Shown: positions 1-9,017, counted from the stretch's first letter. The stretch is 64,000 nucleotides of DNA from Nakamurella alba (GCF_009707545.1 NZ_WLYK01000001.1:558001-622000); one strand, 5' to 3'. The notes: a model not told the origin generated them from the sequence alone. Numbers and translations: made by a program.

Positions 1-539
1 GTCCAGAGGCGGATCACCTCGGCGACGGCGTCCCGGTCGCCGGAGAACCCGTGGTACGGCGTGCTCTTCTTCCCGTTCACCGGCCGGGTCCAGCCGGTGG
101 ACATCGGGTCGATGAACACCAGATCGCTGTGCTGCAAAAGGGTCTCGGCGTTCTCCAGCAGTCCGTACGGCGGCGGGACCCGGTCGTCGACGTCGCCGGC
201 GTGGACCCGGCGCGGCCCGAGCAGCCCCAGGTGCAGCCACACCGACGACGATCCGGGGCCACCGTTGAACGCGAAGGTGATCGGGCGCGTGCCGGGGTCG
301 GCGCCGTCCAACGTGTAGGCGGTCAGGAACACCTCCGCGCGGGCCTGGTGCCCCTCGAAGGTGCCGTCCGTGGTCACCTCCTCGCGCAGCACGATCCGGC
401 CGGTCGATGCGGTGTAGCGCAGCTCTCCGGCGGGTGTGGTGACGGTGTGTGCGGTGACCACCAGGTCGTCGGTCGGGTCGGGGGAGTCCGAACCCTTGGC
501 GGTGGTGGAGTCCTGCTTGTCCGTGGCGCCCTCGGTCAT
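1..539 (-). CDS. Serine carboxypeptidase-like protein (peptidase family S10), N-terminal part only
   Basis: Family S10 enzymes are alpha/beta-hydrolase peptidases that trim C-terminal residues. The frame opens at an ATG (complement of 537-539) and stays open to the window edge, so only about 179 N-terminal residues are present. GGPGSSS at residues 93-99 matches the oxyanion-hole motif of S10 enzymes, and LVFIDPMSTGW further on matches the conserved segment that follows it. The start (MTEGATDKQDS) is polar and shows no signal peptide, so a cytoplasmic place is likely. The catalytic Ser, Asp and His lie outside the window. It sits 31 bases downstream of the IF2_N protein gene on the same strand, so the two may be co-transcribed. 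The family call is firm; the substrate is unknown. Confidence 0.85.
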   Translation of the reverse strand, partial: MTEGATDKQDSTTAKGSDSPDPTDDLVVTAHTVTTPAGELRYTASTGRIVLREEVTTDGTFEGHQARAEVFLTAYTLDGADPGTRPITFAFNGGPGSSSVWLHLGLLGPRRVHAGDVDDRVPPPYGLLENAETLLQHSDLVFIDPMSTGWTRPVNGKKSTPYHGFSGDRDAVAEVIRLW

Positions 540-570
540 CGGATCAACCTAACCGGTTCCGATCCGCCGC

Positions 571-1404
571 TCAGCCGAGTTGGAACCGGCCGGACAGCCG
601 GACGCCGCGGCGACGGTACTGCTCACCCTCCTGGATCCGCGCCCACACCGAGGTGGCGGACTCCCCACCGCGCAGCCGCTGCAGGGCCGAACGCCCGGAC
701 AGCACGATGCGCAGGTCGTCGGGCTCGATGTCGGCGACGGTGCACTGGTCGGCGAGCCCGGCCTCGCTGGGCAGCAGGCCGGCCGCCAACCACTCCGCCT
801 GCTGGTCCTGGGTCAGTCCGCGACGGCGCCACTGCGGGTCGTGGTCGACCTCGGGTGCGGTCGCTCGGTCGTTCTCCGGCGAGGTCCGCGGCGACGGGAT
901 CCGGGGCACCGGCCGGTTGCGGGCAGGGCGCTCGGGCTGGTGCTCCGGTCGGCTGCCGCCGGGACGGTTGGCCGGCGGCAGGGTGGCGGGGCGCACCGCC
1001 GGGATGGGCCGGGTGTGCGGGGTGCCGTCAGCCGCGTGCAGCGTCGGCGACGTCGCGGCCTGCGGTGCGGCGGCCTGCGGTGCGGCAGTCGGTGGTGTCG
1101 CGGCTGCTGGTGTCCGGACGGATGGGGCCGGGCTGACCGGTGCCAGGAAGAGGACGTCCGGATCCGCGGTGGCCGGTGTCGTCCGTGGTGCAGTGACGGC
1201 CTGCGTCACTGGTAGGTCCGGCCGATGTTCTGGCTCGTGGTGCTCGCGCAGCCCCCGGCGTACCTGGGCGGCCATCGATTCGCCGAGTACCGCGGATCGG
1301 CCGCGCACCCGCACGCCGATCCCGGACAGGAACTCCAGGACGGCGTCGGGCGCAAGACCCAGTTCACCGGCCAGTTCGTGCACCCTGATCCGCGACCGCG
1401 ACAC
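571..1404 (-). CDS. Stand-alone IF2_N-domain protein of unknown function
   Basis: A 277-residue protein with a GTG start and AAGGGG about six bases upstream. Residues 5-50 (RVHELAGELGLAPDAVLEFL and the following IGVRV) match the small helical IF2_N domain found at the N-terminus of bacterial translation initiation factor IF-2. No GTPase domain follows. Instead there is a long Pro/Ala/Thr-rich linker (about 55-185) and a C-terminal helical region (about 190-275) rich in Arg, Gln and Glu that I do not recognise. IF2_N is thought to help fold or bind within the translation factor; its job here is unknown. The next gene on the strand is the S10 peptidase. The domain call is good; no function is claimed. 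Confidence 0.7.
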   Translation of the reverse strand: MSRSRIRVHELAGELGLAPDAVLEFLSGIGVRVRGRSAVLGESMAAQVRRGLREHHEPEHRPDLPVTQAVTAPRTTPATADPDVLFLAPVSPAPSVRTPAAATPPTAAPQAAAPQAATSPTLHAADGTPHTRPIPAVRPATLPPANRPGGSRPEHQPERPARNRPVPRIPSPRTSPENDRATAPEVDHDPQWRRRGLTQDQQAEWLAAGLLPSEAGLADQCTVADIEPDDLRIVLSGRSALQRLRGGESATSVWARIQEGEQYRRRGVRLSGRFQLG

Positions 1405-1737
1405 GAGAACCCCTTGCTCGAGCCATGACAGATGGTGAAACCATTGTGCTACACGTACGGGTGAAGACAGCGTTCATGACCTGCGGCGAGCCGTCCGGAT
1501 CCCGCAGCGTCCGCTCGGTACTGATCATCACTTCCGGGCGCAACGCTACAGAACCCTCACACATCGGTCTCGGTACGGTAACGTTTGATCTGCACTGGTG
1601 ACGAGAACCGGTCCGGGAACCGAAGCACCAACGCCAGTGGAATGCCGGCTCGGGATCTCCGGCCACCTGTCGGGGGGTGGCCGGAGCCGTCCCGGTCAAA
1701 TTAGGGGCGGCTCCCGACCCCGACGCACTCAGCTCGG
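1405..1737. other. Intergenic region between the IF2_N gene and apeB
   Basis: About 330 bases without a convincing gene. It holds the apeB terminator hairpin at 1657-1686 and must hold the promoter of the leftward IF2_N gene. I could not pick a clear -35/-10 pair. Confidence 0.5.
1657..1686 (-). terminator. Rho-independent-type hairpin downstream of apeB
   Basis: CTCCGGCCACC (1657-1667) and GGTGGCCGGAG (1676-1686) form a perfect 11-base inverted repeat with an 8-base loop, about 50 bases past the apeB stop. There is no T-run, as is usual in high-GC actinobacteria. Confidence 0.65.
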
Positions 1738-3033
1738 TCAGGCCGGCGCGAGGAATGCGCCCAGCGCCGCGGCCAGCATCGCCTGGTCCGCCGTCCCGCA
1801 GAGCTCCCGGATGCTGTGCATCGAGAGCAGCGGCGCCCCCAGATCCACCGTGACCGCACCGGTGGCCGCGGAGATCATCGGGCCGACCGTCGAGCCGCAG
1901 GGCAGGTCGGTGCGGTGCACGTACGACTGCATCGGGACGCCGGCCTGGTCGCACGCCAGCCGGAAGGCCGCCGCGCCGGTCGCATCGGTGGCGTAGCGGA
2001 GCTGGCTGTTGACCTTGAGCACCGGCCCGCCGTTCATCCGGATCGGGTGCCGCGGCTCGTGGTACTCGGCGTAGTTCGGGTGCGTCGCGTGCGCGGCGTC
2101 GCTGGAAGCGATGACGGTGCCGGCCAGCGCGCGGAAGTACTCGTCGCGCTCCCCGCCACCGGCCCGGACGATCCGCTCGAGGACGGTCGTGAGCAGCGCC
2201 GACCCGGCGCCGCGGGCGGAGGTCGAGCCGACCTCCTCGTGGTCGAACAGCACCACCACCGGCAGCGGGCCCGCGGAGTCGGTGATCTCGAGCAGCGCCC
2301 GGATCCCGGCGTAGCTGGAGGTCAGGTTGTCCAGTCGGGCGGAGGCCAGCGTCGCCCCGTCGCGGCCGGTGATCCGGGCGGGGGTGAGGTCGTAGGCCAT
2401 GAGGTCCCATGCGAGCAGATCCGTTGTGGCAACGCCGATCCGACCGGCAAGGTACGCCGGCAGGTCGCCCGGCCCGCTGCCGATCGCCCAGTGCGGCGCC
2501 AGATGCCGCTGCGGATCGAGCACCAGACCCTCGGCGTTCACCGACCGGTTGAAATGGATGGCCAGCTGCGAGACGCGCAGCAGTGGCTCGTCGATCGTCA
2601 CGAGATGCTCTGCAGTACCGGCACTGTCGCGGACGACCACACGGCCGGCCAGCCCGAGATCGCGATCGGTCCAGGTGCCGAGCAGCGGTCCGCCGTAGAC
2701 CTCGACGCCGAGCATCTGCCAGCCTGCACTGGCATAGTCCGGCAGGGGCTTGATCCGCAGGTTCGGGCTGTCCGTGTGCGCGGCCACGATCCGGAACGGC
2801 CGGGCTGGGTCGCCCTCCGCCTGCCGCCACGCGACCAGCGAACCGCTACGGCGCACGAAGTACCCGCCGGACGTCGTCGGGAACGGCTGCGTCTCGTCCA
2901 GCGCCGTGAAACCCCCCGCCACCAGCTGCGCCGCCGCGGTGGCCGTCGCATGGAACGGCGTGGGGCTCGCGTCCAGGAAGCCGGCCAGGCCGGCGGCGGT
3001 CGGGGCGATCGATGCGGGGTCGAAGCGGGTCAC
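1738..3033 (-). CDS. apeB: M18 family (aspartyl) aminopeptidase
   Basis: A 431-residue zinc aminopeptidase of family M18, which removes N-terminal, often acidic, residues from peptides in the cytoplasm. It has the usual family length. AAHTDSPNL around residue 86 supplies the first metal-binding His and Asp. FDHEEVGS near residue 270 carries the catalytic Glu and a metal ligand. The C-terminal SMHSIRELCG supplies the last metal His. No signal peptide is present. It is followed by a strong hairpin at 1657-1686 and is probably a single-gene unit. The two small membrane genes upstream on the same strand end 31 bases before its start and could share its transcript. Confidence 0.93.
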   Translation of the reverse strand: MTRFDPASIAPTAAGLAGFLDASPTPFHATATAAAQLVAGGFTALDETQPFPTTSGGYFVRRSGSLVAWRQAEGDPARPFRIVAAHTDSPNLRIKPLPDYASAGWQMLGVEVYGGPLLGTWTDRDLGLAGRVVVRDSAGTAEHLVTIDEPLLRVSQLAIHFNRSVNAEGLVLDPQRHLAPHWAIGSGPGDLPAYLAGRIGVATTDLLAWDLMAYDLTPARITGRDGATLASARLDNLTSSYAGIRALLEITDSAGPLPVVVLFDHEEVGSTSARGAGSALLTTVLERIVRAGGGERDEYFRALAGTVIASSDAAHATHPNYAEYHEPRHPIRMNGGPVLKVNSQLRYATDATGAAAFRLACDQAGVPMQSYVHRTDLPCGSTVGPMISAATGAVTVDLGAPLLSMHSIRELCGTADQAMLAAALGAFLAPA

Positions 3034-3064
3034 CGGGTCAGTTTCCCAGACGGGGCCACAGCGG

Positions 3065-3391
3065 TCAGCGGGCCTCTTCGACGGCCTCAGCCTCGTCCGT
3101 CTTTCGCCTTTCCTCCGCTTCCCGCTCGCGACGGGCGGCGGACAGGGTGTACGTCCGTTTCTCGGGATGCCGCAACAAATAGATCGCAGTCGCCGTGTAA
3201 CACAAGATCAGCACCGGGAGGCACACGTACGCGAACAAGACGAACAAGACATCTACCTCGCGGTCGCCGAGCACCTGGATGAGCCACAATCCGGTCCAGG
3301 TCAGGGTGAGCACGATGCTCCCGGACAGGCTGGTGGTGCCCAGCCAGCGTGGTAGCCCGTCCTTCCGCATCCACCAGCCCATGGGACTCAT
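3065..3391 (-). CDS. Small two-helix membrane protein
   Basis: A 108-residue protein with two hydrophobic segments, about residues 18-42 and 46-72, then a charged Arg/Glu-rich tail (from about 78) that is probably cytoplasmic and helical. It overlaps the upstream gene by four bases (3388-3391), so translation is likely coupled and the two may form a complex. I recognise no family. Coding is supported by the overlap, the membrane pattern and codon use like its neighbours. Confidence 0.75.
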   Translation of the reverse strand: MSPMGWWMRKDGLPRWLGTTSLSGSIVLTLTWTGLWLIQVLGDREVDVLFVLFAYVCLPVLILCYTATAIYLLRHPEKRTYTLSAARREREAEERRKTDEAEAVEEAR

Positions 3392-3714
3392 TCTTCCAGA
3401 TCTCGGCGCGAGACCGCCTGGCGGGCTTGCGCCGCATGATCCTCGTGCTTTACAGATGTTGGGAAGGAACGGCTCTCACTGCGGTGTGGGGACGGTCGCC
3501 TCCGGATGGACCATCCCGCCACCAGCGCGAGCACCATGATCGGACCCAGGGCAAGTCGCGACCAGAAGTCGGACCACTCGCCGGTCGCTGCGGCGATGAT
3601 CGTGGACAGCAGCCAGGAGAGCGCGCCGATCACGACCAGGACTGCGACGACGGGATGACGGGCGATCCGGTACACGGTCCTGCCGAAGCGGACGGACGCG
3701 GGCTCGGTGGTCAC
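3388..3714 (-). CDS. Small two-helix membrane protein
   Basis: A 108-residue protein with hydrophobic segments at about 22-43 and 52-70 and a basic, Ser/Arg-rich C-terminus. The stop overlaps the start of the next small membrane gene by four bases, which indicates a two-gene operon. I recognise no family. The same size and topology as its neighbour suggest an ancient duplication or a two-part membrane complex, but the sequences are not clearly similar. Confidence 0.75.
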   Translation of the reverse strand: MTTEPASVRFGRTVYRIARHPVVAVLVVIGALSWLLSTIIAAATGEWSDFWSRLALGPIMVLALVAGWSIRRRPSPHRSESRSFPTSVKHEDHAAQARQAVSRRDLEE

Positions 3715-3739
3715 GACCTCGACGCTACGCCCGGACCGA

Positions 3740-4414
3740 TCAGGGCTTCAGCCACACCCGGAGCGGGCCGACCGCTCGGAACCCGATCCCGAGCAGCACA
3801 TCGAGCTTCTCGCCGCGGTCGTATCCGACCAGTGGTCGAGCGGGGAATGCTGCGGCGATCGCCGCGACGGCGCCGGCGAGGTCGGGACCGAAGGTGTTGG
3901 ACATCCCGACCACCTGATCGGAGACATTCGCGATCGCCCCCGATCCGCGACCGTCGCTGAGCACCGCCACGTCCTGATCGTCCAGCAGTGAGGGTCGGAA
4001 GACCTCGCCGCCGCCGTGGTCCGCGGCAAAGGCACGCAATGCCTGCACATCTCGGACCTCGGACCATCGGTCGGTGACGAGATCCGTGCTGTCGAGCCGG
4101 ATCCAGGTGGCGTCGAAGAGAAGCTCGAATCCGGCCGTGGTGAGATCGAGGGTGGCGAAGCTGTCCTTCACGGACGCGCCGGCGCCGGCATCGATGCGTG
4201 CGAGCACCTCGCGCTCGGTCAGCCGGGGCGAGAGGGTGACCGCATCCGGGTAGAGGACCGGTGAACGTGATGTGCTGCACCAGATGTCGTCGGAGAACTC
4301 GGTCACCACTCCGTGCGAGCGGCAGACCGCGTCGCACCACCGCGCGTTGTTCCGGGCGGCCGCCGTTGCATCATCCACGCCCGCAGCGTCCCACAGGTGG
4401 TCATCCGGCCGCAT
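3740..4414 (-). CDS. Unknown cytoplasmic protein with a GNAT-like C-terminus
   Basis: A 224-residue soluble protein without signal peptide or membrane helix. The last 40 residues contain PLVGYDRGEKLDVLLGIGF and then GPLRVWL. This resembles the end of GNAT acetyltransferases, where a Tyr/Gly-Phe pair follows the acetyl-CoA site, but no clear R/Q-x-x-G-x-G/A loop is seen. I therefore do not assign an enzyme activity. Its start overlaps the end of the upstream gene by 14 bases, so the two are probably one operon. Confidence 0.6.
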   Translation of the reverse strand: MRPDDHLWDAAGVDDATAAARNNARWCDAVCRSHGVVTEFSDDIWCSTSRSPVLYPDAVTLSPRLTEREVLARIDAGAGASVKDSFATLDLTTAGFELLFDATWIRLDSTDLVTDRWSEVRDVQALRAFAADHGGGEVFRPSLLDDQDVAVLSDGRGSGAIANVSDQVVGMSNTFGPDLAGAVAAIAAAFPARPLVGYDRGEKLDVLLGIGFRAVGPLRVWLKP

Positions 4415-4871
4415 GCCGTCCGAGTGCGATCGGCATGCCCGGCCTGAACACCACAGTGGTGGAGTCGAGATAGGGCAGCTCCGCGATGAAATCCGGCCCC
4501 GGTGTGGCGTGGTCCGGGTCGTAGCCGATCACGAACCGCCCGCCCCGCTCATCGAGTCCCCAGCCCCCGAGACGGATCCCGTATTTCTCCATGATCCGGA
4601 GGCGATGCTCGCGCAAAAAGTGTCGGACCGCATCGCAGTGGTAGTTGGCCAACATCGCCCGCAGCACTTCCATCGGCATGTCGGCGGGCACCGCCGCGCG
4701 GTAGCGGGGATCCGGCGGGGCGTCGCCGACGAATCGGAGCACGACACCTCTGACTGCTTCGTCGACACCTGCGCCCGCGTAGCGCGGATCCTGTGATCCG
4801 ATCCGGTTGACGGCGGCCAGCACGGACCCGACCCGCCACCGGAAGGCATCCAGTTCGGACTGTGTTGACAC
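4401..4871 (-). CDS. Unknown soluble protein
   Basis: About 156 residues. I chose the GTG at 4871 because AGGGA lies about six bases upstream; an ATG at 4910 would add 13 residues but has no ribosome binding site. The protein is helical in its first 100 residues (Arg/Glu/Ala-rich) and ends in a more beta-like part. It has no signal peptide or membrane segment. It overlaps the GNAT-like gene downstream by 14 bases. I recognise no family. Confidence 0.6.
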   Translation of the reverse strand: MSTQSELDAFRWRVGSVLAAVNRIGSQDPRYAGAGVDEAVRGVVLRFVGDAPPDPRYRAAVPADMPMEVLRAMLANYHCDAVRHFLREHRLRIMEKYGIRLGGWGLDERGGRFVIGYDPDHATPGPDFIAELPYLDSTTVVFRPGMPIALGRHAAG

Positions 4872-4958
4872 TTCGAGTCCCTTCCGCGACGGCGTGGCCG
4901 ACTCCACCATCGCCGTGACAGTCGCCCCGGCGCCAGCGATTCCGCCGAGAGCGCACGG

Positions 4959-5510
4959 TCAGTCGTAGGAGGCGAGGCCGAGCTTCTCGCAGGTCCCCGG
5001 AACACCGGGGACGACGGCGATCTCCGGCTCGTTGTCGTCGCTCCTCTCCGCCGGGAGGACGCACCGGACGAGCTTCGGATCGGGACGGGCGTCGGCGGGC
5101 ACGAATTCGTTGTTGACGTAGGGCGGCCGGGTGCTGAACCGACCGGAGATCCACATCTCCCGGCACAGTGACAGTGCACTTGCGGCGATCGGCACCTCGC
5201 CGGCCTTGTCGACCAGCGTGACCGACAGGAAGTTGTGCTCGGGCGTCAGATCCGCGGTGGCGTAGCAGCGGGCGGAAGAACTCGTGATCTCCGGCGGCGC
5301 GGCCGGATCGAAGCGGACCGGGCGGAAGGCGAGGGCGATCAGGATGACGGTCGCGGCGACCACGACCGCCGCCGCGGACGTGGTCAGCAGGCGGATGCCA
5401 CCCCGCCGACGGAGGAGTCGCGAGCGCACGGATCTCGCGATCTCCTCGGTATCGGGACGGTTGTCGGCGAGCTCGGTCAGGGCGTGCCGGAGCTCCGCGT
5501 CGGTGATCAC
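4959..5510 (-). CDS. Single-pass membrane partner of an ECF sigma factor (pair 1)
   Basis: A 183-residue protein whose GTG start overlaps the stop of the sigma gene by four bases. Residues 1-38 are cytoplasmic and begin MITDAELRHAL, about 40-62 form one membrane helix, and the rest is outside with four Cys that could form two disulfides. The N-terminal peptide is shared in pattern with the partners of pairs 2-5. No H-x3-C-x2-C zinc anti-sigma motif is present. By position it is likely an anti-sigma factor or signal receptor, but this is inferred. What it senses is unknown. Confidence 0.75.
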   Translation of the reverse strand: MITDAELRHALTELADNRPDTEEIARSVRSRLLRRRGGIRLLTTSAAAVVVAATVILIALAFRPVRFDPAAPPEITSSSARCYATADLTPEHNFLSVTLVDKAGEVPIAASALSLCREMWISGRFSTRPPYVNNEFVPADARPDPKLVRCVLPAERSDDNEPEIAVVPGVPGTCEKLGLASYD

Positions 5511-6004
5511 GTCAGGTGGCTCCTCACATCGATGGCGGACGTGCGCGTGCGGAGGGTGGCCAGCCCTCGGGAGATCGCCGAGCGGACCGACCCCTCGGCG
5601 ACGCCCAGTTCGGCAGCGATCTCCTCGTCGCTGCGTCCCAGGTAGAAGCGCAGCACGATCGCCGCGCGCTGCCGGGCCGGCAGGTCACGCAGCAGGGAGT
5701 CGAGGTAGAGCCGCTGATCAACGGTCCCGGTCCCTTCGACGGCAGGTGTGCGGTAGCTGACCAGCAGCTTTCGGACCCGGCCCAGCACGGCAGTCCGCCG
5801 GTGCCTGTCGATGTGCCGGTTGGTGAGCATGCGTCTGACGTAGGTCTCCGGCGCGTCGGTCCGCCGGATCCTCTCCCACTTGTCCGATGCAGCGACCAGG
5901 GTGTCGGCCACCAGGTCGTGCGCGTCGTCCCGGTTGCCGGTGAGCACCCGGGCGTACCGGGCGAGAGGGTCGAGGTGGTCGTGCAGGAACTCGTCGAACG
6001 TCAC
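5507..6004 (-). CDS. ECF sigma factor, SigE-family type (pair 1)
   Basis: A 165-residue sigma-70 family factor. Region 2 (about 10-75) includes AHDLVADTL and YVRRMLTNRHIDRHRR, the latter typical of the actinobacterial SigE family. Region 4 (about 105-158) includes LPARQRAAIVLRFYL and VAEGSVRSAISRGLATL, the -35-binding helix-turn-helix. It starts at GTG with AAGG a few bases upstream. It directs RNA polymerase to its own set of promoters and is coupled by a four-base overlap to the membrane protein that follows. Its regulon is unknown. Confidence 0.92.
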   Translation of the reverse strand: MTFDEFLHDHLDPLARYARVLTGNRDDAHDLVADTLVAASDKWERIRRTDAPETYVRRMLTNRHIDRHRRTAVLGRVRKLLVSYRTPAVEGTGTVDQRLYLDSLLRDLPARQRAAIVLRFYLGRSDEEIAAELGVAEGSVRSAISRGLATLRTRTSAIDVRSHLT

Positions 6005-6150
6005 CGCTCACACCTTCCGCTGTCTCGAAGCCCGACACCTACCTCTACTCACGGACGACCCCGTCGAACTGTTGCATGTGATCTCCGGTGCAACCGTCGG
6101 GCAGGTCGGGTCCGTCTTCCCCTCGGTGTCGGAGGAGATCGGGGAACAAC

Positions 6151-7083
6151 ATGGGTGGTCGGGTTGCCCAAGTGCGAAGGACAGCGCCGCTGATCGCGTT
6201 GATCGCGGCCGTGGTCGTCATCGGCGGTGCCGTCGCCTGCGGGTCCGACGCGACCAGAACGAATCGATCGTCGCCGCCGTCCACCTCTGCGTCAGCCGTT
6301 GCGTCCACACCGAGCGTCCTGCCCGTGACGTCCAACTCGTCGAACCCCACACCCGGGGCGCTGAATCCCGATGAGCAGGCGCTCGTGCACCTGGTCGACC
6401 CGGTGCACGTCTACCCAGGAGCTACGCCGTGGGGGAGCGGTGACCAGTTCGGTCCGGGACTGTCCGAGCATCAGGTGAAGCTGGACCGGTCGTTCCGGGC
6501 TGCGGCCTCGATCGCCGAGGTCTACGCCTGGTACCGGGACGAGTATCCGGACGCGTCCGGAGGGTCGCCGCTCGTCGATGGTCATGCCATCGTCTTCCTC
6601 GCCCCCCGACTGTCTCCGACCGACCTGAGTGCACTGGCACAGCCCTGGCTGGAAGTCGATCTGGCCGGCACGGACACGGACTCCGCGATCACCATCAGGG
6701 CATCCGGGTATCCGGTCGGCGCCCGCACCCCGGACACGCTGATCCCCGAGGACGACATCGTTTCCGCGACGGTGACCTGGACGGTCGAAGATCCACAGCC
6801 CTCAGCTGCCCAGCACAGGGACCTGACTGCTGCCGAGATCCATGAACTGGTCGACTTTCTCAATGCCGCGCCGACGAAACCTCCGATGCAGTACGGCGGC
6901 CTGATGTACGGCACGTTGTGGACCCTGACCTTCGTCGCCTCGGACGGTGCGACCTACACCGCGAGGTACGACAACCACAACCCGATCTCGCCGACGGTGC
7001 TCGACTTCGGCACCGAGTCCTCCCGACTCCTGGACCTGCCACCGGCCTACTACGCCGCTCTCGCGCGGATGACCACGGGGTGA
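6151..7083 (+). CDS. Exported, probably lipid-anchored protein of unknown function
   Basis: A 310-residue protein. I chose the ATG at 6151, which has GGAGGA and GGGGA upstream; the in-frame ATG at 6088 would put 21 unlikely residues before the signal peptide. The signal sequence (TAPLIALIAAVVVIGGAVAC) ends at a Cys after A-V-A, a weak lipobox. A Ser/Thr/Pro linker follows, then an unknown globular domain. The gene diverges from sigma pair 1 and converges on the lipoprotein gene at 7097. I recognise no family. Confidence 0.7.
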   Translation: MGGRVAQVRRTAPLIALIAAVVVIGGAVACGSDATRTNRSSPPSTSASAVASTPSVLPVTSNSSNPTPGALNPDEQALVHLVDPVHVYPGATPWGSGDQFGPGLSEHQVKLDRSFRAAASIAEVYAWYRDEYPDASGGSPLVDGHAIVFLAPRLSPTDLSALAQPWLEVDLAGTDTDSAITIRASGYPVGARTPDTLIPEDDIVSATVTWTVEDPQPSAAQHRDLTAAEIHELVDFLNAAPTKPPMQYGGLMYGTLWTLTFVASDGATYTARYDNHNPISPTVLDFGTESSRLLDLPPAYYAALARMTTG

Positions 7084-7096
7084 TCCCTCGGCACCG

Positions 7097-7978
7097 TCAG
7101 ATCTTCCGGAACCGGAAGGTCCACTCCCCGGCGACCACAGAGATGGTCTCTTCGTTCTCGATCGTGCCGGCGAGCACACCACAACCGGGTTCGTTGGCGT
7201 CCAGACACCCTGGGGTGATGAGGGCTTCGCGCAGTGCGGTCAAGCGTGGGGACGGAGCGCGAGCGCATGACGCCATCAACACCATGTGGTTGTCGTGCCC
7301 GAGCTCGAACCGAGAGTCGGTGACCGGTTCCAGCTCGTACCAGACCTCGATGCAGTTGGCGTCGCGGATCGTCCCGATGCCCTCGTCGATCTCGAGCGAC
7401 ATGAGCGGAAGATCGGAGGTCTCCGTTCCGGTCAGGCCGACGAGCAGCCAGACGCTGCCTTTCGCGGTGAGCGTCGTTCGGTGCGCCGGGTCGTAGAAGG
7501 CCAGCGGTCCGGACTGCGAGTTCCAGCCGTGCTCGCGACCAGGTCGGCTCACCATGAGCATGTGCTCGCGCACCACGGCGGTGACGTCGACGTCGAGCAG
7601 CTCGGGCAACCGGACAATCCCGTAGAAGCCTTCGTCGACGCAGCCGTCCGGATCGTCGACGAGATCCGCACCTGCCAACCTGAAACCGGTGGCCGTGCGT
7701 GTCCAGGTCGTCTCGCCGCTGCGGCACGCGGTCCGGACCTCCGCCGTGCCGTCCTGGCGCAATAGCAGCGACCCGGGTCCCTCCACCGCGCCGGTCACGA
7801 ACGTCCACCTGATCCCGGTCAGCGGATCGGCGGACTCGCCGGTGGTGGATGTCCGGGCCGTCGACGATTCGGGCGACTCCGGGGGTAGGGCGGTGCTGTT
7901 GCCGCTGGGAGTGCAACTCGTCGCCAGCGCCGCCGCGCAACCGGCGGCCAGCAGGGTGCGGAGCAGGGCGGCGCGCAT
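7097..7978 (-). CDS. Lipoprotein with META-like repeats
   Basis: A 293-residue protein. The chosen ATG at 7978 starts directly at a signal peptide (MRAALLRTLLAAGCAAALAT) that ends in TSC, a lipobox-like site; upstream starts would bury it. The mature part has G-I-R-W-T-F near its start and paired Cys at spacing like META/HslJ domains, which occur in envelope stress proteins. The match is weak, so the domain name is tentative. The last codons include a short inverted repeat (7103-7118) that may stop both convergent transcripts. Confidence 0.65.
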   Translation of the reverse strand: MRAALLRTLLAAGCAAALATSCTPSGNSTALPPESPESSTARTSTTGESADPLTGIRWTFVTGAVEGPGSLLLRQDGTAEVRTACRSGETTWTRTATGFRLAGADLVDDPDGCVDEGFYGIVRLPELLDVDVTAVVREHMLMVSRPGREHGWNSQSGPLAFYDPAHRTTLTAKGSVWLLVGLTGTETSDLPLMSLEIDEGIGTIRDANCIEVWYELEPVTDSRFELGHDNHMVLMASCARAPSPRLTALREALITPGCLDANEPGCGVLAGTIENEETISVVAGEWTFRFRKI

Positions 7979-8096
7979 GCGACGTGGACGAGCGGAACCG
8001 ACCCATCCGTTGCACCGTTGCTCTTTCCCTTGCCGCTGATGCCCGCCGCTGGGACACTCGGCAGCACGGCCGTGAGCCGTGCGGGAGTGGTCCGAC

Positions 8097-9017
8097 ATGC
8101 GACGACAGCTGAGCGGTGCGGCCCTGCTGCTGGTCGCTGTCCTCGCAGTGCTGGGCGGGATGGCGGTGCTCGGCCGGCGGATCCAGGGTGATCCGGCCAC
8201 CGCTCCGATCCCCGGGCCACCGGCGCTCGGCTCCTGCCTGCGCACCGACGTGATCCCGGCCGGCATCCCGCTGGATGATCTCGACGGGCTGCTCGACTAC
8301 CGGTCCGCAGAGTTCGAGACCTGCGCCGGTCGGCGGGCAGGTGAGGTGGTCGCGCTGATCACCGACCCTGCGCCGGTGGACGTCGCCCCGGTCGTCGACA
8401 TCAACGGGGATCTCGTGGGGCGGTCCATCAGCGACGATCCGAACTATCTCATGTGCATCTCCGCGGCCCGGGGGTACCTCGGCCTGGTTCGCCCCGAAGA
8501 GGCCGTCGACGCCTGGATCCCGTTGTCCCCGTTCATCTCCGGCCTCGAGCTGATCGGTCCGACACCGCTGCAGCGCCGGTTCGGGCAGCAGTGGGTGGTC
8601 TGCGTGGTCTTCGACGAGACGTCCGCGTCTGATCGGCGACGCCCCGGGTTCGCCGGAACGGTCAAGGATGCCTATCTGGGCTTCCCGGTCCCGGCAGTGC
8701 TGACCGCGTGCGATCTGGGACCGTGTGACATCCTGCACCGTGACGAGCTGCTGGCCTCGGCGACCTTCATCTCGCCGAGAACCGCTGCGCAGGTGAAGGA
8801 GTCGTGCCGGGAACACGCACAGGTGCGGACCGGGCTGGCTGATCTCACAGCGGTCGCCGGGCTGTCCGTGGTGGTGAAGTACTCGGCAGCAGGGCTCGCG
8901 GGGGCGGCGCCCGACCGACCGCTGACCGCCTCCTGTCTGCTCCGCGCCGACGAAGGACGATGGCTGGACGGATCGCTCCTCAACGTCGGCCGGGCCGACC
9001 GGATCCCCTGGGCGTAG
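8097..9017 (+). CDS. Septum-formation-like exported protein, paralogue 1
   Basis: A 306-residue protein beginning MRRQLSGAALLLVAVLAV, an N-terminal membrane anchor or signal. The outer part has two half-repeats. The first holds LGSCL and a C-x-GRRAGEVV motif, the second PCDILHRDELLAS. These resemble the paired C...PC..xH..E motif of the actinobacterial 'septum formation' (Septum_form) family, although in the first half the His position is Arg. It is clearly homologous to the genes at 11443 and 12339 (all share APxPGPPAxGxC-like starts, WxVCV and a final DRIPW(A/S)). Its role is unknown; a cell-envelope place is likely. Confidence 0.75.
   Translation: MRRQLSGAALLLVAVLAVLGGMAVLGRRIQGDPATAPIPGPPALGSCLRTDVIPAGIPLDDLDGLLDYRSAEFETCAGRRAGEVVALITDPAPVDVAPVVDINGDLVGRSISDDPNYLMCISAARGYLGLVRPEEAVDAWIPLSPFISGLELIGPTPLQRRFGQQWVVCVVFDETSASDRRRPGFAGTVKDAYLGFPVPAVLTACDLGPCDILHRDELLASATFISPRTAAQVKESCREHAQVRTGLADLTAVAGLSVVVKYSAAGLAGAAPDRPLTASCLLRADEGRWLDGSLLNVGRADRIPWA

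Noticed and set aside
1364-2830. Long open frame on the same strand as apeB in another phase
   Set aside because: Arg/Pro/Gly-rich shadow; apeB shows full family motifs over the same bases.
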